A DNA stretch of 36,251 bases from HGM04593 sp045647885 (GCA_045647885.1 JAZRMX010000045.1:1-36251), one strand, 5' to 3'. Counted from the first letter of the stretch, positions 1 to 8,974 are shown. Notes: generated by a model from the letters alone, not told the origin. Program-made: numbers and translations.

Positions 1-27
1 TATATGTAACTTTGTTATAAAGTGAAA

Positions 28-62
28 GTATGGGCCCATTCTTTGACAAAAGGGGCCCATAC
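28..62 (-). terminator. probable terminator hairpin downstream of pyrE
   Basis: A perfect 10-bp inverted repeat (GTATGGGCCC at 28-37, GGGCCCATAC at 53-62) encloses 15 bases and lies just past the pyrE stop codon. The T-run after the stem on the leftward strand is poor, so termination efficiency is uncertain. The stem could also serve a rightward gene outside the window. Confidence 0.6.
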
Positions 63-80
63 CGAATGTTTGTTAAATGA

Positions 81-725
81 TTACTTGAGGTCGTTTCTCC
101 ACTCCGATGGGTTTGCTCTCCACTCCTGGAGTGTAGGCATGTCATCCTCGGTGATGTAGTTTGTCTCCTTGGCAGCCTCTACTACAGCCTCGTAGTTTGT
201 GAGGGTGATGAGCTTCACGCCGGCATTCTCGAAGGCCTCTGGGGCTACGCCGAAACCGTATGTGAATGATGCTACCATACCTACAACCTCCACGCCTGCA
301 GCGCGCAACGCATCAACTGCTTTAAGGCTGCTGAGGCCGGTAGATACAAGGTCTTCAACAACAACAACTTTTGCGCCGAGCTGAATGTCACCCTCAATCT
401 GGTTGCCAAGACCGTGGTCTTTAGCTTTGGGACGTACATAAACGAAGGGCTTGCCCAGTTCCTCTGCCACAAGTGCACCCTGAGCGATGGCTCCTGTTGC
501 AACACCTGCAACGGTATCAGCTTCGGGGAACTCCTCGAGAATGAGGTTTGAAAGGCCGAGTTTTACTCGTGTGCGCAAGCCGGGGAACGACAAAGTCTTG
601 CGGTTGTCGCAGTAGAAGGGTGATTTCCAGCCTGATGCCCAAGTAAAAGGCTGTTCGGGCTGTAGTTTTACGGCTTTGATTTTTAGCAGCTCTGCTGCAA
701 GAAGAAGTTTAGATTTCTGTGCCAT
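81..725 (-). CDS. pyrE: orotate phosphoribosyltransferase
   Basis: PyrE transfers orotate onto PRPP to give orotidine 5'-monophosphate, the fifth step of de novo pyrimidine synthesis, in the cytoplasm. The 214-residue protein has the usual length. It carries the PRPP-binding signature VVVVEDLVSTGLSS around residues 120-133, and the substrate-side segments FTWASGWKSPFYCDNR (about 27-42) and RPKAKDHGLGNQIEG (about 98-112) typical of PyrE. The ATG start is the first residue of the family alignment. A TATCTTCG -7 box lies about 50 bases upstream, so the gene probably has its own promoter, separate from the SUI1 gene upstream. It ends before a hairpin at 28-62. Confidence 0.96.
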   Translation of the reverse strand: MAQKSKLLLAAELLKIKAVKLQPEQPFTWASGWKSPFYCDNRKTLSFPGLRTRVKLGLSNLILEEFPEADTVAGVATGAIAQGALVAEELGKPFVYVRPKAKDHGLGNQIEGDIQLGAKVVVVEDLVSTGLSSLKAVDALRAAGVEVVGMVASFTYGFGVAPEAFENAGVKLITLTNYEAVVEAAKETNYITEDDMPTLQEWRANPSEWRNDLK

Positions 726-776
726 AATATTTGTTTTTAGTGGTTTTATAATCTTGTTTTCTGTATGATTATGTTG

Positions 777-784
777 CGAAGATA
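777..784 (-). promoter_or_regulatory. -7 promoter box for pyrE
   Basis: Reading leftward the sequence is TATCTTCG, the common Bacteroidetes form of the TAnnTTTG -7 element. It lies about 50 bases before the pyrE ATG. I see no TTTG at the expected -33 distance, so this is a half-supported promoter. Confidence 0.55.
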
Positions 785-816
785 ATGAAAATATGTCAAG
801 TTGGTGCAGGGTGCTT

Positions 817-1155
817 TTATTTTGTTTGGGTGTACCCCTCTTTTTTTAGGAGCTCGATGATTTTTTCTTTGAAATCACCCTGTATGAGTATCTCCCCATC
901 TTTTACACTGCCACCGACACCGCAACGGGTTTTCAGAAATTTTCCTAACTCTTTTATATCATCGTCGTGCCCGACGAAATTTTTCACCAGCGTTACGGTC
1001 TTGCCTCCGCGGTGGTTCTTCTCGATGCTCACTCTGAGCTTTTGTTGCTGCTTGGGGAGAGTGCCAATTTCCTCCTTTTCATCGGTGGAATATTGAAAGT
1101 CGGGGTTGGTGGAGTAGACAATATTCAGTCTCTCTTTCCAGTCGTTTTTCTTCAT
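817..1155 (-). CDS. SUI1/YciH-family translation factor-like protein
   Basis: This 112-residue protein belongs to the SUI1 (eIF1-like, bacterial YciH) family. The C-terminal two thirds contain the SUI1 signatures: RVSIEKNHRGGKTVTLVKNF (about 41-60), then a KFLKTRCGVGGSVKDGEILIQGD-type segment split by a GVGG turn (about 72-94). Eukaryotic eIF1 inspects start codons. The bacterial role is less clear and is thought to involve translation initiation, so function is inferred from family only. The start is the only ATG that keeps the N-terminal extension; a leftward TATCTTTG box sits at 1210-1217. It is followed by pyrE after a 91-base gap that holds a separate promoter box. Confidence 0.88.
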   Translation of the reverse strand: MKKNDWKERLNIVYSTNPDFQYSTDEKEEIGTLPKQQQKLRVSIEKNHRGGKTVTLVKNFVGHDDDIKELGKFLKTRCGVGGSVKDGEILIQGDFKEKIIELLKKEGYTQTK

Positions 1156-1209
1156 TCTTTTCTCTGGTTTTTGCGGTTAGCCCTGAACGGGGGCTTCTCT
1201 TTTGTGGCG

Positions 1210-1217
1210 CAAAGATA
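1210..1217 (-). promoter_or_regulatory. -7 promoter box for the SUI1 gene
   Basis: Leftward TATCTTTG matches the Bacteroidetes -7 consensus TAnnTTTG exactly, about 55 bases before the ATG. A TTTG at 1233-1236 is only 15 bases away, shorter than the usual 19-21. Confidence 0.6.
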
Positions 1218-1260
1218 TAATATTTTTAGCAACAAATTTTATCTCCTCACAAAATAACAC

Positions 1261-1268
1261 TAATTTTG
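1261..1268 (+). promoter_or_regulatory. -7 promoter box for rex
   Basis: TAATTTTG matches TAnnTTTG and lies 33 bases before the rex ATG at 1302, giving a short leader. No clear -33 TTTG is present. The SUI1 promoter faces the other way, so the region 1156-1301 is a divergent promoter pair. Confidence 0.5.
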
Positions 1269-1301
1269 CTACGTTAATAATAAACACGCGCGTTAACAAA
1301 G

Positions 1302-1973
1302 ATGTCTGCAGAACAATACTTGGAAAGAGTGCCCGAACCTACCTTGCGCCGTTTGCCTTGGTATCTGTCGGTGTGTCGCCTGCTCAAGTCGAGGGGCGAA
1401 CTGTCTGTTTCGTCTACGCGCTTGTCGAAGGAGACCAATATTGTTGCGTCGCAGATAGCAAAGGACCTCTCCTGTGTCAATATTCTTGGCCGCACCCGCG
1501 TGGGCTATGATATTGACAACCTTATACAGGTTCTTGAGGATTTTCTGGGTTTTACCCGTATGCACAAGGCATTTCTCTTTGGTGCGGGGCGCTTGGGAAC
1601 AGCCCTGCTCAATGACTCGGGTCTGAAACAGTTCGGCCTGGAGCTGGTTGCGGCGTTCGATGTGAATGAGAATGTTGTGGAACGCTGCGTTGCCGGTATT
1701 CCGGTTTATCATATGAGTGAGCTTGGGAGGATGATGGAGTGCGGTGGTGTTAAAATCGGCGTTCTCACAGTTCCCATCTATAACGCACAGGAGGTTGCCG
1801 ACGAGATGGTGCGTTGCGGGATAAAGGCTATATGGAATTTTACCCCTTTGCGCATAAGGGTCCCCGATGATATTGTGGTGCAGAATACGTCGTTGTATGC
1901 GCATTTGTCGTTGATGTTCAACCGCCTCGATGGTTCGCCGTGCGAGCCGGGGCGCAAAGAGATATTAGAATGA
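1302..1973 (+). CDS. rex: redox-sensing transcriptional repressor Rex
   Basis: Rex senses the NADH/NAD+ ratio and represses fermentation and respiration genes when NADH is low. The 223-residue protein has an N-terminal winged-helix DNA-binding region (about 1-80, with the KETNIVASQIAKDLS recognition region). A Rossmann fold follows, with GAGRLG at residues 94-99 and an acidic residue ending the next strand (AAFDVN), as expected for NAD(H). Length is normal. The stop codon overlaps the start of the FAH-family hydrolase (ATGA at 1970-1973), so the two are probably translated together. I found no complete Rex operator in front of the gene. Confidence 0.95.
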   Translation: MSAEQYLERVPEPTLRRLPWYLSVCRLLKSRGELSVSSTRLSKETNIVASQIAKDLSCVNILGRTRVGYDIDNLIQVLEDFLGFTRMHKAFLFGAGRLGTALLNDSGLKQFGLELVAAFDVNENVVERCVAGIPVYHMSELGRMMECGGVKIGVLTVPIYNAQEVADEMVRCGIKAIWNFTPLRIRVPDDIVVQNTSLYAHLSLMFNRLDGSPCEPGRKEILE

Positions 1974-2584
1974 AGATTATTGCTGTAGGAAAGAATTATG
2001 CCTGTCACGCTCTGGAGTTTGACGGAACTTGTGAAAAACCTGAGTTCCCGATGATCTTTATGAAGCCCGACTCGGCCATACTTAAGAACGGAAAACACTT
2101 TTATATGCCCGACTTTCTGGGCCAGATAGACTATGAAGCCGAGGTGGTTGTGCGCATAAACCAGCTGGGCAAGAGTATTCCGGCGCGTTTTGCCCGTCGT
2201 TATTACGATGCTATAACAATTGGTATTGATTTTACAGCAAGGCAGATGCAGCGCGATTTCATAGCTGCCGGCGCTCCGTGGGAACTGTCAAAGGGTTTCG
2301 ATGGCTCTGCTGTTCTTGGCGAGTTCCGTCCCGTGGAGCAGTACGACATAAACAATACCGAGTTCTCGTTGACAATTGATGACGAGACCGTGCAGAGCGC
2401 AAACACCTCGCAGATGCTCTTTTCTGTCGATGAGGTTATTGCTTATGTGAGCCGTTTCTGTACGTTGAAAACAGGTGATTTAATATTTACCGGAACGCCA
2501 GCCGGTGCAGGTATTGCACGCATCGGTACTCACCTGAAAGGCTATTTGGCCGGGGAGAAGGTTCTGGATTTTCATATACGATAA
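1970..2584 (+). CDS. fumarylacetoacetate hydrolase (FAH) family protein
   Basis: The 204-residue protein is a compact FAH-fold enzyme of the FAHD1 type, whose members hydrolyse or decarboxylate acyl-pyruvates and oxaloacetate. The true substrate cannot be read from sequence. Seen: N-terminal KIIAVGKNYACHALEF, the metal-binding region DYEAEVVV (about 57-64), GIDFTARQMQRD (about 84-95), KGFDGSAVLGEF (about 107-118) and the C-terminal GDLIFTGTPAGAG typical of the family. I chose the ATG at 1970 because it overlaps the rex stop codon and begins exactly at the conserved fold; a longer reading frame from 1940 lies inside rex. porU follows after 3 bases, so the gene is part of the rex-porU-porV transcript. 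Confidence 0.9.
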   Translation: MKIIAVGKNYACHALEFDGTCEKPEFPMIFMKPDSAILKNGKHFYMPDFLGQIDYEAEVVVRINQLGKSIPARFARRYYDAITIGIDFTARQMQRDFIAAGAPWELSKGFDGSAVLGEFRPVEQYDINNTEFSLTIDDETVQSANTSQMLFSVDEVIAYVSRFCTLKTGDLIFTGTPAGAGIARIGTHLKGYLAGEKVLDFHIR

Positions 2585-2587
2585 AGG

Positions 2588-5500
2588 ATGATTATGGATT
2601 TGAAGAGGCTTTTTATATCGCTGTTTCTGCTTGCGCCGCTTGCAGTGAATGCACAGTTTATAAATGTTGACTGGGAACGCGTAAAAGGCGATTCTGTTCT
2701 GCCGCAGTGTGCGGCTGTGTATCCTCTTGCCGAAGGGTATGAGGGGTGGAAATATACTGCACATCTCGAATATCCCGAATTGCAGGAAATGACACCGGAT
2801 GAGGTGGCTCTCTACCGCCTTTCCGAGTATAGAGATGTGCTGCAGGCTGAACCTGTTGTGGAAGTAAATGTTACATTTGCAGCCAAGAAACCACTGCTTG
2901 ATGTCGCTTTTCTGCCGGTCGCTTTCTCTTCCGGGAAGTATTATCGTGTAAATTCATATAAGATAGTTATTGACAGCATAGCTGTTGCAGCTCCAGCCCG
3001 TGCGGCGGCTCTCCCTGCCGCCCGTTATGCTGAAAATTCGGTTCTTGCATCGGGTCGTTGGGTTAAGGTGCGTGTGTCGGAGCGTGGTATTCACCAGATT
3101 ACAACTGCGCAGCTCTCGGAAATGGGCTTTACCGATCCTTCAAAAGTGCGCCTGTTTGGTTATGGCGGTAATATCTTGCCGGAAACTGATATACATACCC
3201 TTGTCGATGATTTGTGCGAGGTTCCCCTGTGGCGTGAGAGCGACCGTCTGCTCTTCTATGCCAATGGTACTACTTCGTGGAGCTATAAGTCGGGCAAGTA
3301 TACACATAAAGAGAATGTCTATTCGCTTTATGGCTATTACTTCCTCACCGAAGAGAACGCAGCTCCAGCCTCTTTCCCTGTGGCGGCAAAGGCTACATCC
3401 TATACATCGACCAATGTAACCTTCCCCGATTATGATCTCTACGAGAACGATGCCATTTCGCTGTGCAACTATGGAAATATAATGCTCGACAGCTATAATT
3501 ATGCTACAGGACGCGAAAAGCAGTACTCCTTCTCCCTTCCCGGTATCACAGGTTCCACAATGTCTGTGGAGGTATCGTTCGGCAGCAGTGCCGAGGAGAG
3601 TAGCAAGGTTGCCGTGAATTTGAACGGAACGGACATCGGCAACGTTACTTTGTCGAAAAGGGGTACCGCCGATTTTGGAAAAATATCGAGCGGGCGCTAT
3701 TCTGGCTCCACTCTCCGTGCAAACACCGTGGTTAAGCTTACTCACGTGGTAAACAATGCCAACCAGTCGGGTTATCTCGATTATATATCTTTGAACTTTA
3801 CCCGTAGCTTGCAGATGTATGCCGCGCAGGTGAACTTCCGCGGAAGCAACTCGTCGGGCAATAATGCGAAATTTATAATTTCGGGTGCCACGGCCGATAC
3901 ACGTGTGTGGTGTGTCTCTTCGAGTGATGGCATTTATCAGGTTCCCGGTGAATTTTCGGGCAGCGAGTATTCTGTTGTGGCAAAAGGTTCTTACAACGAC
4001 GAGTATGTGGCGTTCAACACCTCTTCGGCCGACTTCCCCAAGGTTACAATAGTGGGACAGGTGTCCAACCAGAATCTTCACGCTTTAGGGCAGACCGATA
4101 TGGTTATAATAGTGCCCACCGACGGAAAGTTCTTTGCTGCCGCAGAGCGCTTGGCCGAAGCGCACCGCACCATCGATGGTATTACAGTAGCGGTGGTTAC
4201 TGCAGGGCAGGTGTATAACGAATTCTCTTCGGGCACTCCCGATGCTACTGCGTACCGTCGCCTGATGAAGATGCTTTACGACCGTGCAGCCGATGCAGCA
4301 GCTGCGCCAAAATATCTGTTGCTGCTCGGTGACAGCTATGTCGACAACCGCCTTATATCATACGCAGGGCGTGATGCCGACAATTATCTGCTCTGTTATG
4401 AGTCGAACAATTCAGTGAATGCCATATATTCTTATGTGCTTGAGGATTATTATGGTTTCCTCGACGATGCCGAGGGCGATAATTTCCTGCGTAACAAGGT
4501 TGATATTGGTGTTGGCCGCATTCCGGCGCAGAGCCTCTCGCAGGTGAACACCGTGGTCGATAAGATTATTGCCTATATGAAAGGCAAGGAGGTTGGCGAC
4601 TGGCTGAATGTCATTTCGCTTTGGGGCGATGATGGCGATGACGACCTTCCCAACCAGCATATGATTGATGCCGAGGGCGTAGCTACGGTTGTGGAACGTA
4701 ATTTCCCCTCATATATAGTAGACCGAATTTATTGGGATAATTTTGAGCCTGTGGCAAATTCCATAGGAAATTCTTACCCCGATGTTACCGATGCCATATA
4801 TGACCGTCTGAACAAGGGCGCTTTGGTTGTGAACTACTCCGGCCACGGCAGTTCTACCACACTCTCTCACGAAATGGTGTGGATGGCTACTGATATGCAG
4901 GCGTTGAACTCGTCGCGCTTGCCTTTCTGGGTAACAGCGTCTTGCGATATCGGTCCCTTCGACCTTGGTAACAATTCCATTGCCGAAATAGCTCTTTTCA
5001 ACCCCCGGGGTGGTGCTGTGGGCTTGTTTACCACAACGCGTACCGTGCGCCAGGTGCATAATGCAATTATAAACAAGGCTTTTATGGGGGTGTTGTTGGA
5101 GCCTGTGGTCGATGGCCGCCGTCAGGCTGTGGGCGATGCGGTGCGTCGTGCAAAGAATAATGTGATTTCTTCGTCGAGCGACCTGAGCGAGAACAAACTC
5201 TCGTTTGTGCTTTTGGGCGACCCTGCTCTCCGCTTGAAACTGCCCGAATATAAAGTGGTGGTGGAGAAATTCAAGGGGAACGATGCCACAGTGCAGTCCA
5301 ATGTGTCGGCGGGTGGAAACCTCGCCGTCGAGGGATACATTGCCGATGCAGAAGGGAATGTTGTTACTGATTATGCCGGAACCATCTCCTCAATGCTCTT
5401 CGACTGTGCCGAGGATGTGTACACAAGGGACAATCTCGGTTATGGTGCCTTCTCTTACACGGCGCGCGACAAGAAACTCTTCACCGGTAGCGATGCGGTG

Positions 5501-6337
5501 GTCGATGGCCGTTTCAATGTAACTATGCCCATACCTTTGGACTTGAGTTATAGCGGCGATACCGGTATGCTTAATTTCTTTGCTGTGAATTCGTCTACAG
5601 GTAGTCTGGCTCAAGGTCATTACGACAATTTTGTGATAGCCGGTACAGACCCCTCTTTTGTGAACGATGGCAATGGGCCCGAAATTACAATGTACCTCAA
5701 CACGCCTTTCTTTGTTGATGGTGGCGAGGTGAATTCCACCCCCTGTCTCTATGTGACACTTTACGATGAGAATGGTATAAATACCGTGGGTACGAGTGTA
5801 GGACACGATATTATGCTTATCATTGACAACGATATTGAACATACATACAATTTGAACGAGGCGTATGTACCCGAAGTAGGCGACTATAAGCGCGGAACAA
5901 TTGTTGTGCCGCTGAATGCGTTGTCGGCAGGCTACCACAAACTTATGTTGCGTGCCTGGGACTTGCATAATAACTCTACTGTTGCCGAACTGTCGTTTGT
6001 GGTGGTTCCAAATCTTACCCCCTCACTTGCCTCTATGACAATTTCGCCCAACCCGGCGCGCTATGGACAGACTTCCTATTTTGTACTGACACATAATTTC
6101 CCTTACAGCTCTATGGATGTAACTATAGAGGTATTCAATATGCAGGGCCAGTTGGTGTGGAAGAATGTGGAGAATGTTGTTTGTGAAGGCGATACCTATA
6201 CCTGTGCCTGGGATGTTACGGCATCGGGTGGTCAGCCCATGCCCACAGGTGTCTATCTGTATCGTGCTACAGTATCGTCGTGTGGCAGCAGTGAGGCTAC
6301 AAAATCGGGAAAATTTGTGGTCTTGAACAATAAATAA
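2588..6337 (+). CDS. porU: type IX secretion C-terminal signal peptidase/sortase PorU (peptidase C25 family)
   Basis: PorU is the outer-membrane sortase-like cysteine protease of T9SS: it removes the C-terminal signal of cargo proteins and attaches them to lipopolysaccharide. The 1249-residue protein begins with a signal peptide ending AVNAQ. It has a large N-terminal beta region, then the gingipain-like C25 domain with catalytic His in NYSGHGS (H753) and Cys in TASCDIG (C786), both present. The C-terminus (about 1155-1249) is a T9SS-type Ig-like sorting domain with NPARYGQTSYFVL, FNMQGQLVW and GVYLYRA signatures. P. gingivalis PorU is about 1160 residues, so this one is slightly longer. porV follows directly, the arrangement known from P. 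gingivalis. Confidence 0.93.
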   Translation: MIMDLKRLFISLFLLAPLAVNAQFINVDWERVKGDSVLPQCAAVYPLAEGYEGWKYTAHLEYPELQEMTPDEVALYRLSEYRDVLQAEPVVEVNVTFAAKKPLLDVAFLPVAFSSGKYYRVNSYKIVIDSIAVAAPARAAALPAARYAENSVLASGRWVKVRVSERGIHQITTAQLSEMGFTDPSKVRLFGYGGNILPETDIHTLVDDLCEVPLWRESDRLLFYANGTTSWSYKSGKYTHKENVYSLYGYYFLTEENAAPASFPVAAKATSYTSTNVTFPDYDLYENDAISLCNYGNIMLDSYNYATGREKQYSFSLPGITGSTMSVEVSFGSSAEESSKVAVNLNGTDIGNVTLSKRGTADFGKISSGRYSGSTLRANTVVKLTHVVNNANQSGYLDYISLNFTRSLQMYAAQVNFRGSNSSGNNAKFIISGATADTRVWCVSSSDGIYQVPGEFSGSEYSVVAKGSYNDEYVAFNTSSADFPKVTIVGQVSNQNLHALGQTDMVIIVPTDGKFFAAAERLAEAHRTIDGITVAVVTAGQVYNEFSSGTPDATAYRRLMKMLYDRAADAAAAPKYLLLLGDSYVDNRLISYAGRDADNYLLCYESNNSVNAIYSYVLEDYYGFLDDAEGDNFLRNKVDIGVGRIPAQSLSQVNTVVDKIIAYMKGKEVGDWLNVISLWGDDGDDDLPNQHMIDAEGVATVVERNFPSYIVDRIYWDNFEPVANSIGNSYPDVTDAIYDRLNKGALVVNYSGHGSSTTLSHEMVWMATDMQALNSSRLPFWVTASCDIGPFDLGNNSIAEIALFNPRGGAVGLFTTTRTVRQVHNAIINKAFMGVLLEPVVDGRRQAVGDAVRRAKNNVISSSSDLSENKLSFVLLGDPALRLKLPEYKVVVEKFKGNDATVQSNVSAGGNLAVEGYIADAEGNVVTDYAGTISSMLFDCAEDVYTRDNLGYGAFSYTARDKKLFTGSDAVVDGRFNVTMPIPLDLSYSGDTGMLNFFAVNSSTGSLAQGHYDNFVIAGTDPSFVNDGNGPEITMYLNTPFFVDGGEVNSTPCLYVTLYDENGINTVGTSVGHDIMLIIDNDIEHTYNLNEAYVPEVGDYKRGTIVVPLNALSAGYHKLMLRAWDLHNNSTVAELSFVVVPNLTPSLASMTISPNPARYGQTSYFVLTHNFPYSSMDVTIEVFNMQGQLVWKNVENVVCEGDTYTCAWDVTASGGQPMPTGVYLYRATVSSCGSSEATKSGKFVVLNNK

Positions 6338-6384
6338 GGAGAAAATGAGTTAATTATAGTAATCGCAAACTAAAAAGATAAAAT

Positions 6385-7575
6385 ATGACAAGAAATAGTA
6401 TTTTAATAATTATGCTTATGGCGGTGGTTTCTCTCTCCGCCTATTCGCAGGACGAGCAATATAACCCGGTGTATACAGGTGTGACCTCCTTGTCCATAGC
6501 CCCCGATGCCCGTGCAGGAGCTTTGGGAGATGTGGGTGCAGCCACCGAACCCGATGTCTTCTCGCAGTACTGGAACCCCGCAAAATATCCTTTTAATATA
6601 GCGCGTGCGGGTGTGGCAATGTCGTATACCCCCTGGTTGCGTCAGCTTGTAAACGATATCGACCTTGTAAACATTGCCGGTTTTTATCGTATAGGTGACT
6701 ATTCTGCGGTAAGTAGCTCGCTCACATATTTCTCTTTGGGTGAGGTTACAATGCTCGACAATGATATGACCATAAAGCCCTATGAGTTCTCTTTCGATGT
6801 GGCATATTCACGTATGCTGTCGGAGAAACTCTCTGCGGCCATTGCCTTGCGTGTAATATATTCCGACCTTAAATACTCGCTCGACGAGGATGTGGAGCCG
6901 GGTAAGGCTTTTGCTGCCGACATTGCAATGTTCTATAATAACTATATTATGCTGGGCGACCGCGAGTGTTTGCTTGGTCTTGGATTGAACATCTCCAATA
7001 TTGGTACAAAGATATCTTATGACGGCGGTAACCGTAATGAGTTCCTTCCCACGAACTTCCGTTTGGGTGCTTCTTTGACCTATCCCATTGACGAGTATAA
7101 TACAATCTCTTTCAGTGCCGATATAAACAAGTTGCTTGTGCCCACCCGTCCCACCTATAACCAGTTCCTTGAGGAGAACGGTTATGACCCCAACGATGGC
7201 TTCGACCGTCATTCGGAGTACGATTTGTGGCTTAATGAAGAGGGTTACAACGATATTTCACCCATTTCCGGTATCTTCAAGTCCTTCAACGATGCTCCCG
7301 GAGGTTTCGGCGAGGAGTTGAAGGAGATTTACGGCGGTATCGGTGTTGAGTATTGCTATAACCAGCAATTCTCGGTGCGCGCCGGTTACCACTACGAGAA
7401 CGAGTTCAAGGGTAACAGAAAATATTATACTGTGGGTGCCGGTTTCAGAATGAGTGTCTTCTCGCTCGATGGTGCTTATCTTATTTCGGCAGCGCAGAAT
7501 AACCCCCTTGACCAGACATTGCGTTTCTCTCTCTCGTTCGATATGGACGGCTTGAGAGATCTTCTACGTCGTTAA
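6385..7575 (+). CDS. porV: type IX secretion outer membrane shuttle protein PorV (LptO)
   Basis: PorV is a FadL-like outer-membrane beta-barrel that collects cargo from the T9SS translocon and delivers it to the PorU attachment complex. The 396-residue protein has a signal peptide (SLSAYSQ), the conserved early segment SIAPDARAGALGDVGAATEPD followed by YWNPAKYPF, and a series of amphipathic strands ending in an aromatic-rich C-terminus (LRFSLSFDMDGL). An Asp/Asn/Tyr-rich loop at about residues 255-300 is probably extracellular. It lies 47 bases after porU, with ispF 12 bases after it. P. gingivalis has the same porU-porV pair. Confidence 0.92.
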   Translation: MTRNSILIIMLMAVVSLSAYSQDEQYNPVYTGVTSLSIAPDARAGALGDVGAATEPDVFSQYWNPAKYPFNIARAGVAMSYTPWLRQLVNDIDLVNIAGFYRIGDYSAVSSSLTYFSLGEVTMLDNDMTIKPYEFSFDVAYSRMLSEKLSAAIALRVIYSDLKYSLDEDVEPGKAFAADIAMFYNNYIMLGDRECLLGLGLNISNIGTKISYDGGNRNEFLPTNFRLGASLTYPIDEYNTISFSADINKLLVPTRPTYNQFLEENGYDPNDGFDRHSEYDLWLNEEGYNDISPISGIFKSFNDAPGGFGEELKEIYGGIGVEYCYNQQFSVRAGYHYENEFKGNRKYYTVGAGFRMSVFSLDGAYLISAAQNNPLDQTLRFSLSFDMDGLRDLLRR

Positions 7576-7587
7576 AATATTCAGGTT

Positions 7588-8061
7588 ATGATAAGAGTTG
7601 GTTTCGGTATGGATGTCCATCGCTTTGTCGAAGGACGCGATTTGTGGATTGGAGGAATAAAAATTCCTTATGAGTTTGGCCTTGCCGGGCATTCCGATGC
7701 AGATGTGCTGATTCACGCAATATGTGATGCTCTTTTGGGTGCTGCTAACTTGCGCGATATCGGTTTTCAGTTCCCCGACACTTCTGACGAGTTCCTGAAT
7801 ATCGACAGCAAGATACTTCTTCGTCGCACAGGCGAGTTGCTTGCTGCAAAGGGTTATAGAATAGGAAATATAGATGCAACGGTTGCAGCCCAGGCTCCAA
7901 AGTTAAATCCTTATATCCCCGAAATGCAGAAAGTTATGGCCGCTGTACTCGGTATAGATGACGATATGCTCTCAATAAAGGCTACAACAACCGAAAAATT
8001 GGGTTTTGAGGGTCGTAAAGAGGGTATTACAGCCTATGCTACGGTTCTCATAGAGAAGTAA
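7588..8061 (+). CDS. ispF: 2-C-methyl-D-erythritol 2,4-cyclodiphosphate synthase
   Basis: IspF converts CDP-methylerythritol 2-phosphate to the cyclic diphosphate with loss of CMP, in the MEP isoprenoid pathway. The 157-residue protein has normal length and all signatures: GMDVHRF with metal ligands D9 and H11, GLAGHSDADVLIHAICDALLG with H43 as third ligand, the DIGFQFPDT loop, and the C-terminal TTTEKLGFEGRKEGI. Its product feeds undecaprenyl phosphate synthesis, which the nearby uppS completes. It follows porV by 12 bases and precedes the phosphoesterase gene by 8. Confidence 0.97.
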   Translation: MIRVGFGMDVHRFVEGRDLWIGGIKIPYEFGLAGHSDADVLIHAICDALLGAANLRDIGFQFPDTSDEFLNIDSKILLRRTGELLAAKGYRIGNIDATVAAQAPKLNPYIPEMQKVMAAVLGIDDDMLSIKATTTEKLGFEGRKEGITAYATVLIEK

Positions 8062-8069
8062 CCTCTTTT

Positions 8070-8888
8070 ATGCGGAAATTCCATCTCCTCAAAATATTCT
8101 TATCAGCAGCCTTTGTGCTGCTGATTTCGTCTTGTGCCACCTTGTCGGGTAATGGTGTGGGGCGTGTCAAGCATTATACGGTGGAGAGTGAGCGCCTGCC
8201 CGAGTCGTTCGACGGGTTGCGCATCGCGTTTATGTCCGACCTGCATTTCCCAAGCAAGTTTACCCCGCGGCGTTTGAGGTGTTTGAGCCGTAAACTGAAA
8301 GATATAGGAGCCGATGTGGTGGCTTTTGGTGGTGACTATGTTACCGATGTGCGCTCTACGGCAGAGCTTTTTTCTTCCTTTTCATCGTTGGAAACTGTTT
8401 ATGGCAAGTTCGCCGTGCCAGGTAATCACGATTTGCGTATTTTCGATGTGCTGCGTGCCGAAGCTGCAAAGGCAGGGGTGAGGATGCTTGCCGATGAGGC
8501 TGTATATCTTTCTAATGGTGTCGACTCAATATGCTTGGTCGGTGTCTATGATTCTTTCAAATATCAGCCGGCAACCGAGGCTGTGATTGCTGGGGTGGGG
8601 GATGAGGTGTTTACTTTACTGCTTGCCCATACTCCCGATTTTGCAGAGGATTTCCAGGCAGGTTGCGACCTTGCGCTCTCGGGGCACACCCACGGCGGTC
8701 AGGTATCTCTGTTCGGGCTTTATACCCCAGTGAAAAATACAAAATATGGTGCGCGCTTCCTTCGTGGGAAGAACTATACTACCGATGGTGTGTGCGTGAT
8801 AACCACGAACGGGGTGGGAACATCGCGTCGCAAGGTGCGTTTCTGTGTGCCGAGCGAAATAGTTGTGGTTACTCTGAGGAGAAAGTGA
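8070..8888 (+). CDS. lipoprotein metallophosphoesterase (YkuE-like)
   Basis: A calcineurin-like phosphoesterase of 272 residues with the full metal-binding set: SDLH (D57, H59), GGDY (D89), GNHD (119-121), LLAHTPD and SGHTHGG. The N-terminus is a lipoprotein signal with lipobox LISSC (C22), so the enzyme is probably anchored in an envelope membrane facing the periplasm. Related YkuE-type enzymes act on phospholipid or lipid-linked phosphate, but the substrate here is unknown. It begins 8 bases after ispF and is the last gene of this transcript; a weak hairpin (8912-8929) and a new promoter follow. Confidence 0.87.
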   Translation: MRKFHLLKIFLSAAFVLLISSCATLSGNGVGRVKHYTVESERLPESFDGLRIAFMSDLHFPSKFTPRRLRCLSRKLKDIGADVVAFGGDYVTDVRSTAELFSSFSSLETVYGKFAVPGNHDLRIFDVLRAEAAKAGVRMLADEAVYLSNGVDSICLVGVYDSFKYQPATEAVIAGVGDEVFTLLLAHTPDFAEDFQAGCDLALSGHTHGGQVSLFGLYTPVKNTKYGARFLRGKNYTTDGVCVITTNGVGTSRRKVRFCVPSEIVVVTLRRK

Positions 8889-8911
8889 TTACGTAGTCCG
8901 CTCTCTTTTCT

Positions 8912-8929
8912 TGCATAGGGTGTTATGCA
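8912..8929. other. small inverted repeat before ribD
   Basis: TGCATA (8912-8917) and TATGCA (8924-8929) form a 6-bp inverted repeat with a 6-base spacer, 17 bases upstream of the ribD -7 box. It could be a weak terminator for the phosphoesterase transcript or an operator for ribD. The sequence does not decide between them. Confidence 0.35.
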
Positions 8930-8945
8930 TAAGAAAATGTTTTTG

Positions 8946-8953
8946 TATCTTCG
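8946..8953 (+). promoter_or_regulatory. -7 promoter box for ribD
   Basis: TATCTTCG matches the Bacteroidetes -7 element, 22 bases before the ribD ATG. No TTTG lies at the expected -33 distance; the inverted repeat at 8912-8929 occupies that place. I see no FMN riboswitch. Confidence 0.6.
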
Positions 8954-8974
8954 CACAGAATTCATCGTAAAGTA

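Noticed and set aside
1293..1299. TTAACAA just before rex, resembling half of a Rex operator
   Set aside because: No matching inverted half-site at the right spacing, so autoregulation cannot be claimed.
3140..4081. Leftward open frame of 313 codons inside porU
   Set aside because: It lies wholly within a gene with clear C25 peptidase features and its product has no recognisable domain. A codon-bias shadow.
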